NCBI GenBank assembly: GCA_020848435.1
Contig: JADLAC010000062.1
Span: 1 to 40,093 of the forward strand
Source of the DNA: Burkholderiales bacterium
GTDB taxonomy: Bacteria; Pseudomonadota; Gammaproteobacteria; Burkholderiales; WYBJ01
Length of the DNA stretch: 40,093 nt
Direction of reading: 5' to 3'
In this document: positions 1-8,705 of the stretch, piece after piece
Position numbering within the stretch: position 1 is the stretch's first letter
How the letters are laid out: each line of letters begins with the position of its first letter
Position numbers and translations under genes: made by a program
Notes under the pieces: generated by a model
The model's input: only the letters and a program-made list of their open reading frames with translations
Database searches by the model: none
What the model was told of the DNA's origin: nothing

Positions 1-97
1 CCGCGAATATCAGACTGATCAACCGTCGGCAAGCCGTCCGTTCTGCTCCCAACACGCTGCATCAGAAACAGGAAAGCTTGACAGGTCAATACATATC

Positions 98-289
98 AGT
101 GTCCTGAGTCCGAAATTCGCCGCACAAGAGATGCCGAGAATCGCCGCCATGCTTTGTCCCGTATCCTCGCCAGGTGTCCAACCTGGCTGCGGTTCGCTTC
201 GCGTCTGGCGCCGATTTCGCCACTCCTGCCACTCGAAGCGCTGTTAGGGCGTCGGGCCATTCAGCGACGAACCTCGGACGCAGGACACT
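98..289. repeat. MITE-like terminal inverted repeat element A
   Basis: The left end (98-123, beginning AGTGTCCTGAGTCCGAA) and the reverse complement of the right end (264-289, ending GGACGCAGGACACT) match at 22 of 26 positions. This gives a 192-bp element with terminal inverted repeats and no convincing coding content. A shorter relative lies at 23511-23595 and a right-end relic at 12853-12883. The element ends 5 bp before the start codon of the SET-domain gene and supplies the AGGA at 282-285 that could serve as its ribosome binding site. No target-site duplication is obvious. Mobility is inferred from structure and copy number only. Confidence 0.55.
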
Positions 290-294
290 CGCCG

Positions 295-777
295 ATGACG
301 ACCAGGAAACGCGTGGGCGGGCCGAGCTCGGGGCCCCGCTTCGTGCGCCGCCGCTCCCCGATCCACGGCTATGGCGTCTTCGCCCGCCGCGCGATCCCCA
401 AAGGGGCGCGGCTGATCGAGTACAAAGGCGCGCTCATCGACGCAGCGCAGGCCGACGGGCGCTATCCCGAAGAGGGTACGCCCCCGCATACCTTTCTGTT
501 CGACGCCGAAGACGATATGTACATCGATGCCGGCGTGAACGGCAACCTAGCACGCTGGATCAACCACTGCTGCGATCCGAATTGCGAAACCGTGCAGGAG
601 GGCAGGCGCATTTTCATCGAGGCCATCCGCGCCATCCGCCCCGGCGAGGAAATCGCGTACGACTACCGCATTACCCTCGATGAGCCGCACGACGCACGCG
701 CGAAGAAGAAGTGGGTGTGCCACTGCGGCGCGAACGGCTGCCGCGGCACCATGCTGGCGCTGAAGCGCTCGCGCTGA
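295..777 (+). CDS. SET-domain protein (putative lysine methyltransferase)
   Basis: This 160-residue protein consists almost entirely of a SET domain plus a post-SET motif. Visible landmarks are GYGVFA (25-30), the knot-forming segment RWINHCCDPNC (87-97), EEIAYDY with the catalytic-type tyrosine (118-124), and a Cys-rich post-SET tail CHCGANGCRG (142-151) that would bind zinc with the Cys of NHCCDPNC. SET proteins transfer a methyl group from S-adenosylmethionine to protein lysines; the bacterial target here is unknown. The frame is open further upstream, but those codons lie inside repeat element A and are not SET-like, so ATG 295 is preferred; the AGGA at 282-285 is a modest ribosome binding site. 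The gene converges on topB with a 2-bp gap. Family assignment is firm; substrate is not. Confidence 0.85.
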   Translation: MTTRKRVGGPSSGPRFVRRRSPIHGYGVFARRAIPKGARLIEYKGALIDAAQADGRYPEEGTPPHTFLFDAEDDMYIDAGVNGNLARWINHCCDPNCETVQEGRRIFIEAIRAIRPGEEIAYDYRITLDEPHDARAKKKWVCHCGANGCRGTMLALKRSR

Positions 778-779
778 GC

Positions 780-3329
780 CTATCCCGTGCGCCGCCGCGC
801 CCGGCCCGACGAGCGCGCGTTGCCCGAATCGGCGTTCGCCGTCTTGGCGGCACGGGGCTGGAACTCGAAGCCGATGCCGCCGTTATTCTTCACCAGATAG
901 GCGCGAAACGGCCGCCCCTTCTTGGAGATGAAGCGCGGCAGCAGGTCGGTGCGGCCTTCGTGCAGCAGCTTCTGCAACTGCGCGCGCTCGATCGGCTGCT
1001 GCAGGATGATCCGGCTCACGCGGAAGTCGCAGCTCTTGTCGGGTCCGACGGAATTCTCGCAGCTGTAGCCGCTGCCGTGCTCGTAGACGCTGCCCCCGCA
1101 TTTGGGACACGTCCCCAGCGCCTCTTGGCCGCTGAAGTCGGGTTTCGCCTCGCCATCCCCGTCGCTCGATTGGCCGAAATCGAATTCCCCGCGCAGCTCG
1201 TCGTTCAATCGGATCGAGGCGGCGAACGGGCGGCCCTGGCGGCTGCGGAACCCTGTAAGCGGACCGATGCGCCGATCGCGGATCAACTGCTCGACTTCCT
1301 CCGGCGCCCATTCGCGCCCCGAGGTGACTTTCCACAGCGAAAAATCGCAGCCCTGGCACTGAAACTTGCGATAGTTCTCCTGCACGACGCCGGCGCATTT
1401 CGGACACGGGGTATTGAGTGTCGCGAACGCGGTATCGGGGATGTCGCCGTGCTTGATGCGCGCGACCAGGTCCTGCGTCACCGCCGTGATGTGCTCCATG
1501 AAAATCGGACGCGCGAGCTCGCCATGCTCCATCTGCTTCAGCTTGAACTCCCAGTCGCCGGTGAGCTCCGGCGAGGTGAGCTCGGTGACGCCGAAATGGC
1601 GCAATGCGAACAGCAGGGAAAACGCCTTCGGCGTTGGCACCAGCTCGCGTCCGCTGCGGATGACGTATTCCTCGCTGATCAGCCCTTCGATGATGGCTGC
1701 GCGCGTGGCCGGCGTGCCGAGGCCCTTGGCATCCATTGCCGCGCGCAGATCCTCGTCCTCGACCAGCTTGCCCGCGCCCTCCATCGCCGATAACAGCGTC
1801 GCCTCGGTGTAGCGCGCCGGCGGTCGCGTCTGTTCTTTCAGCGCATTGACTTCGGCCACGGCGGGCCGCTCGTTGCGGCCCACGGCGACCAAGCGGGCGT
1901 CCTCGCCCTGCGCCTCCCGGCCGTACACGGCGAGGTAACCCGGCTTTTGCAGGATCTTGCCTTCGCTCTTGAAGTGGTGCGATTCGACCACGGTGACGCG
2001 CACCGTCTGCAGATACTCCGCTGCCGGATAGAACACCGCGAGGAAGCGGCGCACCACCAGGTCGTAGAGCTTGTGCTCGGGCTCGGACAGCGCCTTGGGA
2101 AGCTGCAAGGTCGGAATGATGGCGAAGTGATCCGAGATCTTGCTGTTGTCGAAGACGCGCTTGTTGGCCCGTACCCAGTTGTTGCTCAGGATCTCGGCCG
2201 CGAACGACGCATACGGCATCGAGGGATCGGCGGCCGGGGGCTTGCGCGCCTTCCCGGGCACGAGCTTCCCCTCCGCGCCCCCGAACATGGCGAGCGTAGC
2301 GCGCACGGTGCCGAGATAATCCTCCGGCAGCGCGCGCGCGTCGGTGCGCGGATAGGTGAGCACCTTGTGGCGCTCGTAGAGCGCTTGCGCGAGCGCAAGC
2401 GTGCTCTTGGCGGAGAAGCCGAAGCGCGCGTTGGCCTCGCGCTGGAGGCTCGTCAGATCGAACAGCAGCGGTGAAAGCTGGGTCGAGGGCTTGCTCTCTT
2501 CGCTGACCGTGCCGTGCTTGCCGAGACACGCGGCGACGATGCGCTGGGCGCTCTCGGCGTTCCAAATGCGTTCGGCGCGCCGCTCGCCGTCGTCGTCCTT
2601 GCGAAACTCGGGGTCGAACCAGCGGCCGTCGTATTCACCAGCCGCGGCGGCGAAGCGCGCGTGCACTTCCCAGTAGTCGCGGGGCTTGAAGGCGCGAATC
2701 TTCTCTTCGCGCTCGATCAGCACCACCAGCGTCGGTGTCTGCACCCGTCCGACGGTGGTCTTGTAGAACCCGCCTTCCTTGGAATTGAATGCGGTCATGG
2801 CGCGCGTGCCGTTGATGCCGATCAGCCAGTCGGCCTCCGAGCGGCACTTGGCGGCATCGGCGAGCGGCAGCATTTCCGCGTCGGCGCGCAAGGTCGCGAA
2901 GCCCTCGCGGATCGCGGCGGGCGTCATCGATTGCAGCCAAAGGCGCTGGATCGGCTGCTTCGCCTTGCAGTATTGAACGATGTAGCGAAATATCAGCTCG
3001 CCCTCGCGTCCCGCGTCGCAAGCGTTGACGAGCACACTCACATCCTTGCGGCGAATGAGCTTGGCCAGCAGCTTCAGCCGTGCTTCCGAGCGCGCGATCG
3101 GCTGCAAGTCGAAATGCGGCGGAATCACCGGCAGGTGATTGAACGACCACTTGCCGCGCTTGACTTCGAACTGCTCCGGCACGCTGAGCTCGAGCAAGTG
3201 GCCCACCGCCGAGGTGACGATGCGCTCTTCGTTCTCGAAGTAATCGTCGTGACGCGTGAACGCGCCGAGCGCGCGCGCGATGTCGCTGGCGACAGACGGC
3301 TTTTCGGCGATGATCAGCGTCTTGCCCAT
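780..3329 (-). CDS. topB: DNA topoisomerase III (type IA)
   Basis: This type IA topoisomerase of 849 residues relaxes negative supercoils and decatenates DNA through a transient 5'-phosphotyrosine. The N-terminal Toprim domain shows IAEKPS (7-12) and NACDAGREGE (102-111). GINGTRAMT (171-179) and VGRVQTPTL (193-201) are family motifs, and the catalytic tyrosine is Y326 in LTYPRTD. The C-terminal part is longer than in E. coli TopB (653 aa). It carries two four-Cys zinc modules (C642/C645/C658/C661 and C741/C744/C757/C767), each followed by a repeat containing a GRPF segment, and ends in a basic tail. It lies downstream of dprA on the same strand but has its own promoter (3368-3396). The 3' ends of topB and the SET gene nearly touch, leaving no room for a separate terminator. 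Confidence 0.95.
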   Translation of the reverse strand: MGKTLIIAEKPSVASDIARALGAFTRHDDYFENEERIVTSAVGHLLELSVPEQFEVKRGKWSFNHLPVIPPHFDLQPIARSEARLKLLAKLIRRKDVSVLVNACDAGREGELIFRYIVQYCKAKQPIQRLWLQSMTPAAIREGFATLRADAEMLPLADAAKCRSEADWLIGINGTRAMTAFNSKEGGFYKTTVGRVQTPTLVVLIEREEKIRAFKPRDYWEVHARFAAAAGEYDGRWFDPEFRKDDDGERRAERIWNAESAQRIVAACLGKHGTVSEESKPSTQLSPLLFDLTSLQREANARFGFSAKSTLALAQALYERHKVLTYPRTDARALPEDYLGTVRATLAMFGGAEGKLVPGKARKPPAADPSMPYASFAAEILSNNWVRANKRVFDNSKISDHFAIIPTLQLPKALSEPEHKLYDLVVRRFLAVFYPAAEYLQTVRVTVVESHHFKSEGKILQKPGYLAVYGREAQGEDARLVAVGRNERPAVAEVNALKEQTRPPARYTEATLLSAMEGAGKLVEDEDLRAAMDAKGLGTPATRAAIIEGLISEEYVIRSGRELVPTPKAFSLLFALRHFGVTELTSPELTGDWEFKLKQMEHGELARPIFMEHITAVTQDLVARIKHGDIPDTAFATLNTPCPKCAGVVQENYRKFQCQGCDFSLWKVTSGREWAPEEVEQLIRDRRIGPLTGFRSRQGRPFAASIRLNDELRGEFDFGQSSDGDGEAKPDFSGQEALGTCPKCGGSVYEHGSGYSCENSVGPDKSCDFRVSRIILQQPIERAQLQKLLHEGRTDLLPRFISKKGRPFRAYLVKNNGGIGFEFQPRAAKTANADSGNARSSGRARRRTG

Positions 3330-3367
3330 GAAGGAACGATCGCTCGGCGGGCGGCAAAGAGCGGCAG

Positions 3368-3396
3368 ATGATAAGAATAATCCCCCTTGAAGGCAA
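3368..3396 (-). promoter_or_regulatory. Sigma70-type promoter of topB
   Basis: Read on the minus strand, TTGCCT (3396-3391) and TATCAT (3373-3368) are separated by exactly 17 bp. TATCAT matches the -10 consensus at 5 of 6 positions and the -35 at 4 of 6. Transcription would begin about 30 bp before the topB ATG at 3329. The site lies between dprA and topB, so topB can be expressed independently of dprA. Confidence 0.55.
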
Positions 3397-3445
3397 GGAA
3401 GCGCGGCGGCCTCACGCGCGCTCTCGGGCCGCGCGCATCACGCGG

Positions 3446-4537
3446 CTATGTCAGGCGCTGATAGCTGCCGTCCGCGTTGCGGCCGATGCGCCCGTCGAGC
3501 TCCCCTTGCATCAGCGCCGCCAACAGCCGCGGCACCGGCCAGCCAGTGCGCTCGGCGAGCGTATCCACGTCGCAGGTATCGTGGCCCAGCGCGCGCAACA
3601 GCGTCGCAGTCTCGGGAGAAGCATCGTCGGGCGGCCTCGGCGCGGATGCCCCGCGTGCTGGGACGCCCAGCTCCTGCAGAATGTCGTCGGCCGTCTCGAC
3701 CAGCTTCGCGCCTTGCTTGATCAGAGAATGACAGCCGCGGCTGAGCGGCGAATGAATCGATCCGGGAATGGCGAACACGTCGCGCCCCATGTCGACCGCG
3801 ATGCGCGCGGTCACCAGCGATCCGCTCGCAAGCGCGGCTTCCACCACCAGGCAGCCGCGCGCGAGCCCGCTGATAATGCGATTGCGCCGTGGAAAGTTTA
3901 CCGCCAAGGGAGGTGTGCCGAGGGGGAATTCCGACAGCACCAGGCCGCTCGCAAGCACCTCCTCCAGCAGAGCGGCGTTACGGCGCGGGTAAACGACGTC
4001 GATGCCGCTGCCGAGCACCGCGATCGTCGACCCGGCTGCGCCGAGGCCGCCGCGATGTGCGGCGGCATCGCAGCCGAGCGCAAGTCCGCTCACCACGCAC
4101 AGCCCGGCCGCGGCCAACGCGTGGGCAAAAGTCTCCGCGTTGCGCATGCCTTGCGCGCTGGCGTTGCGGCTGCCGACGATGGCAATCGCTTCGCGTTGCA
4201 GCAGCTCGATGCGTCCCGCGGCGTACAGCAGCGGGGGTGGATCGGGGGTCTCGCGAAGCAGCGGCGGGTAGCGCGGATCGTCGCGCGTGACGATGGCGCG
4301 CTGCGGCCCGAGCGCCCATGTGAGCGCGGCAGCGAGCGCGCTTGCATCCGGGCCGCGCGCGATCGCGGCGGCGAGAACCGGATCGACGACTTGCGCCAGC
4401 GTCGCGTGCGATTGCCGCAGGATAGTGAGGGGCGTCCCGAATGCCGCCAGCAGTTTTCGCCAGCTCGTCCCGCTGAGCTCGCCGATCAGGCTGAGCTCGA
4501 GCCACGGCTGCAACGACCCCTGCTCGTTGCCCGCCAC
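3446..4537 (-). CDS. dprA: DNA-processing protein DprA
   Basis: DprA loads RecA on incoming single-stranded DNA during natural transformation. The 363-residue product shows the extended Rossmann fold of the family: VGSRNAS (121-127), SGLALGCD (150-157; the usual form is SGLARGID), GSGIDVVYP (176-184) and FPRRNRIISGL (215-225). A short C-terminal winged-helix-like segment follows (about 310-363). The chosen start is GTG at 4537; the frame stays open a little further upstream, so the first residues are uncertain. It follows the LysM gene by 40 bp on the same strand, the usual betaproteobacterial arrangement next to def-fmt. The smg and topA genes often found here are absent. Confidence 0.92.
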   Translation of the reverse strand: MAGNEQGSLQPWLELSLIGELSGTSWRKLLAAFGTPLTILRQSHATLAQVVDPVLAAAIARGPDASALAAALTWALGPQRAIVTRDDPRYPPLLRETPDPPPLLYAAGRIELLQREAIAIVGSRNASAQGMRNAETFAHALAAAGLCVVSGLALGCDAAAHRGGLGAAGSTIAVLGSGIDVVYPRRNAALLEEVLASGLVLSEFPLGTPPLAVNFPRRNRIISGLARGCLVVEAALASGSLVTARIAVDMGRDVFAIPGSIHSPLSRGCHSLIKQGAKLVETADDILQELGVPARGASAPRPPDDASPETATLLRALGHDTCDVDTLAERTGWPVPRLLAALMQGELDGRIGRNADGSYQRLT

Positions 4538-4577
4538 GACGAGGAAGCTCAGCTCGGGCGCGCGCGCTTGGGCGGGC

Positions 4578-5681
4578 TTACGGGTTCTGCACCCTGTCGA
4601 ACACGTGAATCGGCGCGTTCGATTGCATCACCAGCGCGTACGATACCCGCTCGAACGTGCGGAACACGAACAACAGGCCGTGCCGCTCGGGCGGCAGGTC
4701 GGTTTCAGGGATAGGCGGGGAGATTCCGCTATTGCGCCCGGTCGGCCCGGTGCGGCCATACAGGGGGGTATTGCGGAAGCCCGAAATCGGCTCGGTGTGG
4801 GGGCGAATGTTGGAGGCGCTCTCGGGGCTGCGGAACACCGCCAGGACATTGCCCACCTCCAGGCCGTCGCGCGAACCGCGGTTCAGCGTGACGACGCTGT
4901 TGCGGCCCACTTCCGCGAGGCCCCCGTAGGCGGAAATGATCTTGCCCTGGATGCTCTTCTCCGGCGCGCGCGGCACGTAGCTCGTGAACTGGGGTTTGGG
5001 CGCGGCGAACATGCGATCGCCGATGTACATCTCCTGATTCGAGCGCACGATCTCGACGATGCTCACTTCGCCAGGGCGGACTACGCGCGCATCGCCGAGG
5101 TAGACGGCCTGAAAACCGAGCGGCTCGCGGCTGTCAGGATCGATCAGCGGCTCGCCCGGGCGAAACACCTGCCAGAATTCGGCCGCCTTGCCGTCGATGC
5201 CGCGCGCATACGCCTTGTTGCCGGCACCGACCACCATCCGGTTCTCCTCGGTGGCGACGATCCGCGGCGCCTGGTCGAGCGTTTGCTGATCGATGACCAG
5301 AGGCTGGGTCAGGAACGGTTCGATCGCGTCGGCCGGAATCGACGGGATCGCATCGGCGTCCCGCGGCTCGACCCGGATGCGCGGCGTCAGCGTCACCGTC
5401 GGGCCGCTGACCACCTGGGCGCGGCCGGTAGCGCGATCGAGCACGATCACGTCTCCCGGATAGATACGGTGCGGATTCTTGATCTGATCCTTGTTGAGCT
5501 CGAATAGCTGCGGCCAGCGCCATGGATCCTTGAGAAAACGACCCGATATTCCCCACAGCGTGTCGCCCGGCACGACGACATAGCGCTCCGGCGCATTGGG
5601 ATCGAGCGCGGCTGGGGCCGCCGCCCAAGCACTGCCATGAGCCAGCAAGAGTACGAGGCCTATAATGAACGACTTGCGCAT
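4578..5681 (-). CDS. Exported LysM-domain protein
   Basis: This 367-residue protein starts at ATG 5681, preceded by the purine-rich GGGGG about 7 nt upstream. An upstream in-frame ATG at 5762 would add 27 residues ahead of the signal peptide and is less likely. Residues 1-20 form a signal peptide ending in AWA. A single LysM module follows (about 33-81: YVVVPGDTLWGISGRF through NPHRIYPGDVI), which binds peptidoglycan glycan strands. The remaining 280 residues have no recognised catalytic motif but match the LysM proteins that sit divergently from def in many betaproteobacteria. It probably acts in the periplasm or cell wall; its exact role is unknown. It appears to be first in a LysM-dprA transcription unit. 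Confidence 0.85.
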   Translation of the reverse strand: MRKSFIIGLVLLLAHGSAWAAAPAALDPNAPERYVVVPGDTLWGISGRFLKDPWRWPQLFELNKDQIKNPHRIYPGDVIVLDRATGRAQVVSGPTVTLTPRIRVEPRDADAIPSIPADAIEPFLTQPLVIDQQTLDQAPRIVATEENRMVVGAGNKAYARGIDGKAAEFWQVFRPGEPLIDPDSREPLGFQAVYLGDARVVRPGEVSIVEIVRSNQEMYIGDRMFAAPKPQFTSYVPRAPEKSIQGKIISAYGGLAEVGRNSVVTLNRGSRDGLEVGNVLAVFRSPESASNIRPHTEPISGFRNTPLYGRTGPTGRNSGISPPIPETDLPPERHGLLFVFRTFERVSYALVMQSNAPIHVFDRVQNP

Positions 5682-5781
5682 GACAGCCCCCTTCGCCAGA
5701 GGCGTTTGGGCGTGGCCCACGCCTCGGTTTTGACAACTCGGTTTAAATTTTGCATTTAGCAACTTAAATTAGCAAGCATTT
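5682..5781. promoter_or_regulatory. Divergent promoter region LysM gene / def
   Basis: This 100-bp spacer contains a run clearly richer in A+T than its surroundings (about 5727-5781). On plus, TTGACA (5730-5735) is followed after 17 bp by CATTTA (5753-5758), a weak -10, which would give def a leader of roughly 17-20 nt. On minus, TTGCTA followed after 17 bp by CAAAAT is a possible promoter for the LysM gene. A short hairpin, GGCGTGG/CCACGCC (about 5710-5724), would lie in the LysM leader. The assignments rest on motif spacing only. Confidence 0.35.
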
Positions 5782-6285
5782 ATGGCACTTCTGACGATCC
5801 TGCACTATCCCGATCCGCGCTTGTACAAGGTCGCCGCACCGGTCGGTCAAGTCGACGAGGGCATCCGCTGCCTGGTGCGGGATATGGCGCAAACCATGTA
5901 TGCCGCGCCCGGCGTGGGTCTGGCCGCAACCCAGGTCGACGTCCACAAGCAGGTTATCGTTATCGACGTCTCTGCGACCCACGACCAGCTAAAAGTTTTC
6001 ATCAATCCCGAGATCGTCCAGAGCCGCGGCAGCGCCGAGCTCGAAGAAGGCTGCCTGTCGGTGCCCGGTGTCTACGACAAGGTCGCGCGCGCCGAATGGA
6101 TTCGGGTGAAGGCGCTCGACGCGCAAGGCCAAGCGTTCGAGCTCGAGACCGACGGCTTGCTCGCCGTGTGCATTCAGCACGAGATGGATCACCTGAAAGG
6201 CAAGGTGTTCGTCGATTACCTGTCCCGGCTCAAGCGCAGCCGCATCCTCACGCGCTTGCGCAAGCAGGAGCGCGAGGCTGGCTGA
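5782..6285 (+). CDS. def: Peptide deformylase
   Basis: Peptide deformylase removes the formyl group from the initiator methionine of nascent proteins, using a metal (usually Fe2+ or Zn2+) in the cytoplasm. The 167-residue product has all three family motifs: GVGLAATQ (44-51), EGCLS (89-93, metal ligand C91) and HEMDH (133-137, two metal-ligand His and the catalytic Glu). Length is normal. It is the first plus-strand gene of the conserved def-fmt-rsmB block, with fmt 82 bp downstream. Pairing with fmt makes sense because the two enzymes add and remove the same formyl group. The ATG at 5782 has only a weak ribosome binding site. Confidence 0.96.
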   Translation: MALLTILHYPDPRLYKVAAPVGQVDEGIRCLVRDMAQTMYAAPGVGLAATQVDVHKQVIVIDVSATHDQLKVFINPEIVQSRGSAELEEGCLSVPGVYDKVARAEWIRVKALDAQGQAFELETDGLLAVCIQHEMDHLKGKVFVDYLSRLKRSRILTRLRKQEREAG

Positions 6286-6367
6286 GAACCTGGCGTCGCT
6301 GGCGTCGCATCGAGCCCGCGGCCAGCGCCGGTCCGACGTCGCCGCTGCCTAGCCGACGGCTCCTGCT

Positions 6368-7297
6368 ATGCGCCTGATGTTCGCCGGAACGCCCGATTTC
6401 GCCGCCGTTTCACTCGCGACTTTGTTGCGGCGCGGGCATGACGTGGTGCTGGTCCTCACTCAACCGGATCGCCCAGTCGGGCGTGGACTGAAGCAGGCAT
6501 TCAGCCCGGTGAAGGAGATAGCCACGAGCCGCGGCATCGCGCTGCACCAAGGGGCGAATCTGAAAGACCCGGCGCTGTTGGAGGCGTTGCGCTCGTGCCG
6601 TGCGGACGCGATGGTGGTGGCGGCGTATGGCTTGATTCTGCCCGTGCCCATGCTGGCGATCACGCGCTTCGGTTGCCTCAACGTCCATGCTTCCCTGCTG
6701 CCGCGCTGGCGCGGGGCAGCGCCGATACAGCGCGCGCTCATGGAGGGCGATGCGGAAACGGGCGTGTGCATCATGCAGATGGACGCCGGGCTCGATACCG
6801 GCCCCGTGTATCGCTCTGAACGGACGCCGATCGCACCCGGCGAGACATTCGGCAGCTTGCATGAGCGCTTGGCGCGGCTCGGCGCCGATACGCTTTGCAC
6901 CGTCCTCGACGAGCTGGAAATGGGGCTCGCGCAGCCTCGCGCACAGCCGGCGCAGGGCGTCACCTACGCGGCGAAGCTCGACCGCGCCGAAGCGAAGATC
7001 GACTGGAGCCGGCCGGCGGCGGATATCGAGCGCCAGCTCCGTGCGCTCGATCCGGTGCCGGGCGCATCGTCCGACTACCATGGTCAGGCCTTGAAGCTGT
7101 GGCGCGGTGTGGTTCGTCCTGCTGCCGGCGACGAGCCTCCGGGCACCGTGGTATCCGCCGGCCCGGAGGGGGTCGAAGTGCGTTGTCTGGATGCCAACTT
7201 GCGCGTCGCCGAGCTGCAGCGCGCGGGCGGCCGGCGCATGGGCGCGGCGCAATTCCTGCGCGGCTTCAAGCTCCTGCCCGGCGAGCATTTCGGCTGA
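6368..7297 (+). CDS. fmt: Methionyl-tRNA formyltransferase
   Basis: This enzyme formylates methionyl-initiator-tRNA with 10-formyltetrahydrofolate so that translation can start. The 309-residue product has the N-terminal formyltransferase fold. The signature SLLPRWRGAAPIQ is at 109-121 and the catalytic triad equivalents are N105, H107 and D143 (NVH and GLDTGP). The C-terminal OB-like tRNA-binding domain runs from about residue 205. Length is typical. It is 82 bp downstream of def and 8 bp upstream of rsmB, so the three are probably co-transcribed. Nothing unusual was seen. Confidence 0.96.
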   Translation: MRLMFAGTPDFAAVSLATLLRRGHDVVLVLTQPDRPVGRGLKQAFSPVKEIATSRGIALHQGANLKDPALLEALRSCRADAMVVAAYGLILPVPMLAITRFGCLNVHASLLPRWRGAAPIQRALMEGDAETGVCIMQMDAGLDTGPVYRSERTPIAPGETFGSLHERLARLGADTLCTVLDELEMGLAQPRAQPAQGVTYAAKLDRAEAKIDWSRPAADIERQLRALDPVPGASSDYHGQALKLWRGVVRPAAGDEPPGTVVSAGPEGVEVRCLDANLRVAELQRAGGRRMGAAQFLRGFKLLPGEHFG

Positions 7298-7305
7298 AGC
7301 GCGCG

Positions 7306-8580
7306 ATGTGGACGCCCCAGCGGCTCGCCGCGGACGCGATTCATCAAGTCCTGCGGGGCCGCAGCCTGACCCCGACCCTGGAGGGCGTACTGGCGCGCGC
7401 TCCACGGCTCAGCGCGAGCGAGCGCGGCGCCCTCTGGGACATCAGTCACGGCAGCTTGCGGCATCTCGGATTGCTGCAGGCGTTGCTCGCGCGCATGCTG
7501 CGCAAGCCCCTTGCCGAGCCCTGGCTCGAAGCGTTGCTGGTCGCGGCGCTTTATCGAATGGAGTTCACCCAGGCCCCGGCCTACGCCACTGTCAGCCAGG
7601 CCGTAGACGCGTGCGCGGCTGCCGGCTTCCCCTGGGCGAAAGGGATGGTGAACGCCGTGCTGCGCCGGTTTCAACGCGAGCGCCCGGCGCTGTTGGCGCT
7701 TGCGCGCAGCGAGCCGCGCGGGCGCTTTTCGTATCCCGACTGGTGGATCGAGCGCGTCCGCTGCGATTATCCCGATACGTGGCAGGCGCTGCTCGAGGCC
7801 GGTAATCGGCGACCCGGCATGGCGCTACGGATCAATCTGCGCCGGACGCCGCCGCAGGCCTACCTCGCCGCGCTCGAAGCCGCCGGCCTGACGGGTCGCC
7901 GCGAGGGCGATGCCGGCGTCATCCTGGAGCGGGTGCTGCCGGTGGCACGTCTGCCGGGATTCGCCGAGGGCCTGGTATCGGTCCAGGACATCGGCGCCCA
8001 GCTCGCCGCGCCATTGCTCGATCTCGCCGCCGGACAGCGCGTGCTCGATGCGTTCGCCGCGCCCGGCGGCAAGGCGGCGCACATCCTGGAAAGCGCCGAC
8101 GTGGAGCTGCTCGCGCTCGACAGCGACGCCGATCGGTTGGGCCGGGTCGGAGACAATCTGCAACGGCTGGGGTTGCGCGCGGCGCTGCGCTGTGCCGACG
8201 CTTGCGCCTTGTCGCAGTGGTGGGACGGGCGCGGTTTCGACCGGGTGTTGGCCGATGTGCCTTGCACGGCATCGGGCGTGGTGCGCCGCCATCCCGATAT
8301 CAAATGGTTGCGGCGCGAACACGACCTCGCCGCGCTTGCGGCACAGGCCGGCGGCCTGCTCGACGCGCTGTGGCGCGTCGTTGTGCCCGGTGGTAAATTG
8401 TTGCTGGCCACATGCTCGGTTTTTCGCCCGGAGAACAGGGCTCAGGTCGATGCCTTCGTCGGACGCCACACGGATGCGCGGCTCGTGCCGCTGCCCGGCC
8501 GAGAGGCTCCAGAGGTGCAGCTACTACCCGACGAAAGCCATGACGGCTTCTACTATGCCTTGTTCGAGCGCCTCGGCTGA
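7306..8580 (+). CDS. rsmB: 16S rRNA (cytosine-967 C5) methyltransferase
   Basis: RsmB methylates C967 of 16S rRNA using S-adenosylmethionine. The 424-residue protein has an N-terminal NusB-like RNA-binding domain (about 1-135) and a Rossmann methyltransferase domain. Motif I is LDAFAAPGGKAAH (247-259; the usual form is DACAAPGGKT), motif IV is DVPCTASG with C320, and motif VI is LATCSVFRPEN with C370, the expected nucleophile. The frame is open upstream inside fmt, but homology-like sequence begins at ATG 7306, 8 bp after the fmt stop. It is the third gene of the def-fmt-rsmB unit. Confidence 0.94.
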   Translation: MWTPQRLAADAIHQVLRGRSLTPTLEGVLARAPRLSASERGALWDISHGSLRHLGLLQALLARMLRKPLAEPWLEALLVAALYRMEFTQAPAYATVSQAVDACAAAGFPWAKGMVNAVLRRFQRERPALLALARSEPRGRFSYPDWWIERVRCDYPDTWQALLEAGNRRPGMALRINLRRTPPQAYLAALEAAGLTGRREGDAGVILERVLPVARLPGFAEGLVSVQDIGAQLAAPLLDLAAGQRVLDAFAAPGGKAAHILESADVELLALDSDADRLGRVGDNLQRLGLRAALRCADACALSQWWDGRGFDRVLADVPCTASGVVRRHPDIKWLRREHDLAALAAQAGGLLDALWRVVVPGGKLLLATCSVFRPENRAQVDAFVGRHTDARLVPLPGREAPEVQLLPDESHDGFYYALFERLG

Positions 8581-8705
8581 GCTCCGCGCGTGCGCGCAGC
8601 CCAACCCGCAGCGGCGTCCGCGACCGGCGCGGGCCGAGGCCAGGGGGCACGGCCCGGTCCGCACCACCGGGGACGCGGCCCGATCGCTGCCTGCCAAGCG
8701 GCGAC

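Noticed and set aside
16..41. Possible third palindromic-element fragment at the window start (TCGGCAAGCCGTCCG resembles TCGGCAAGTCGTCCG)
   Set aside because: Only about 15 bp match and neither the inverted end nor the hairpin partner is present; too short to call.
78..83. Consensus -35 TTGACA upstream of the SET gene
   Set aside because: No -10-like hexamer at 15-19 bp spacing; the region downstream is the repeat element end.
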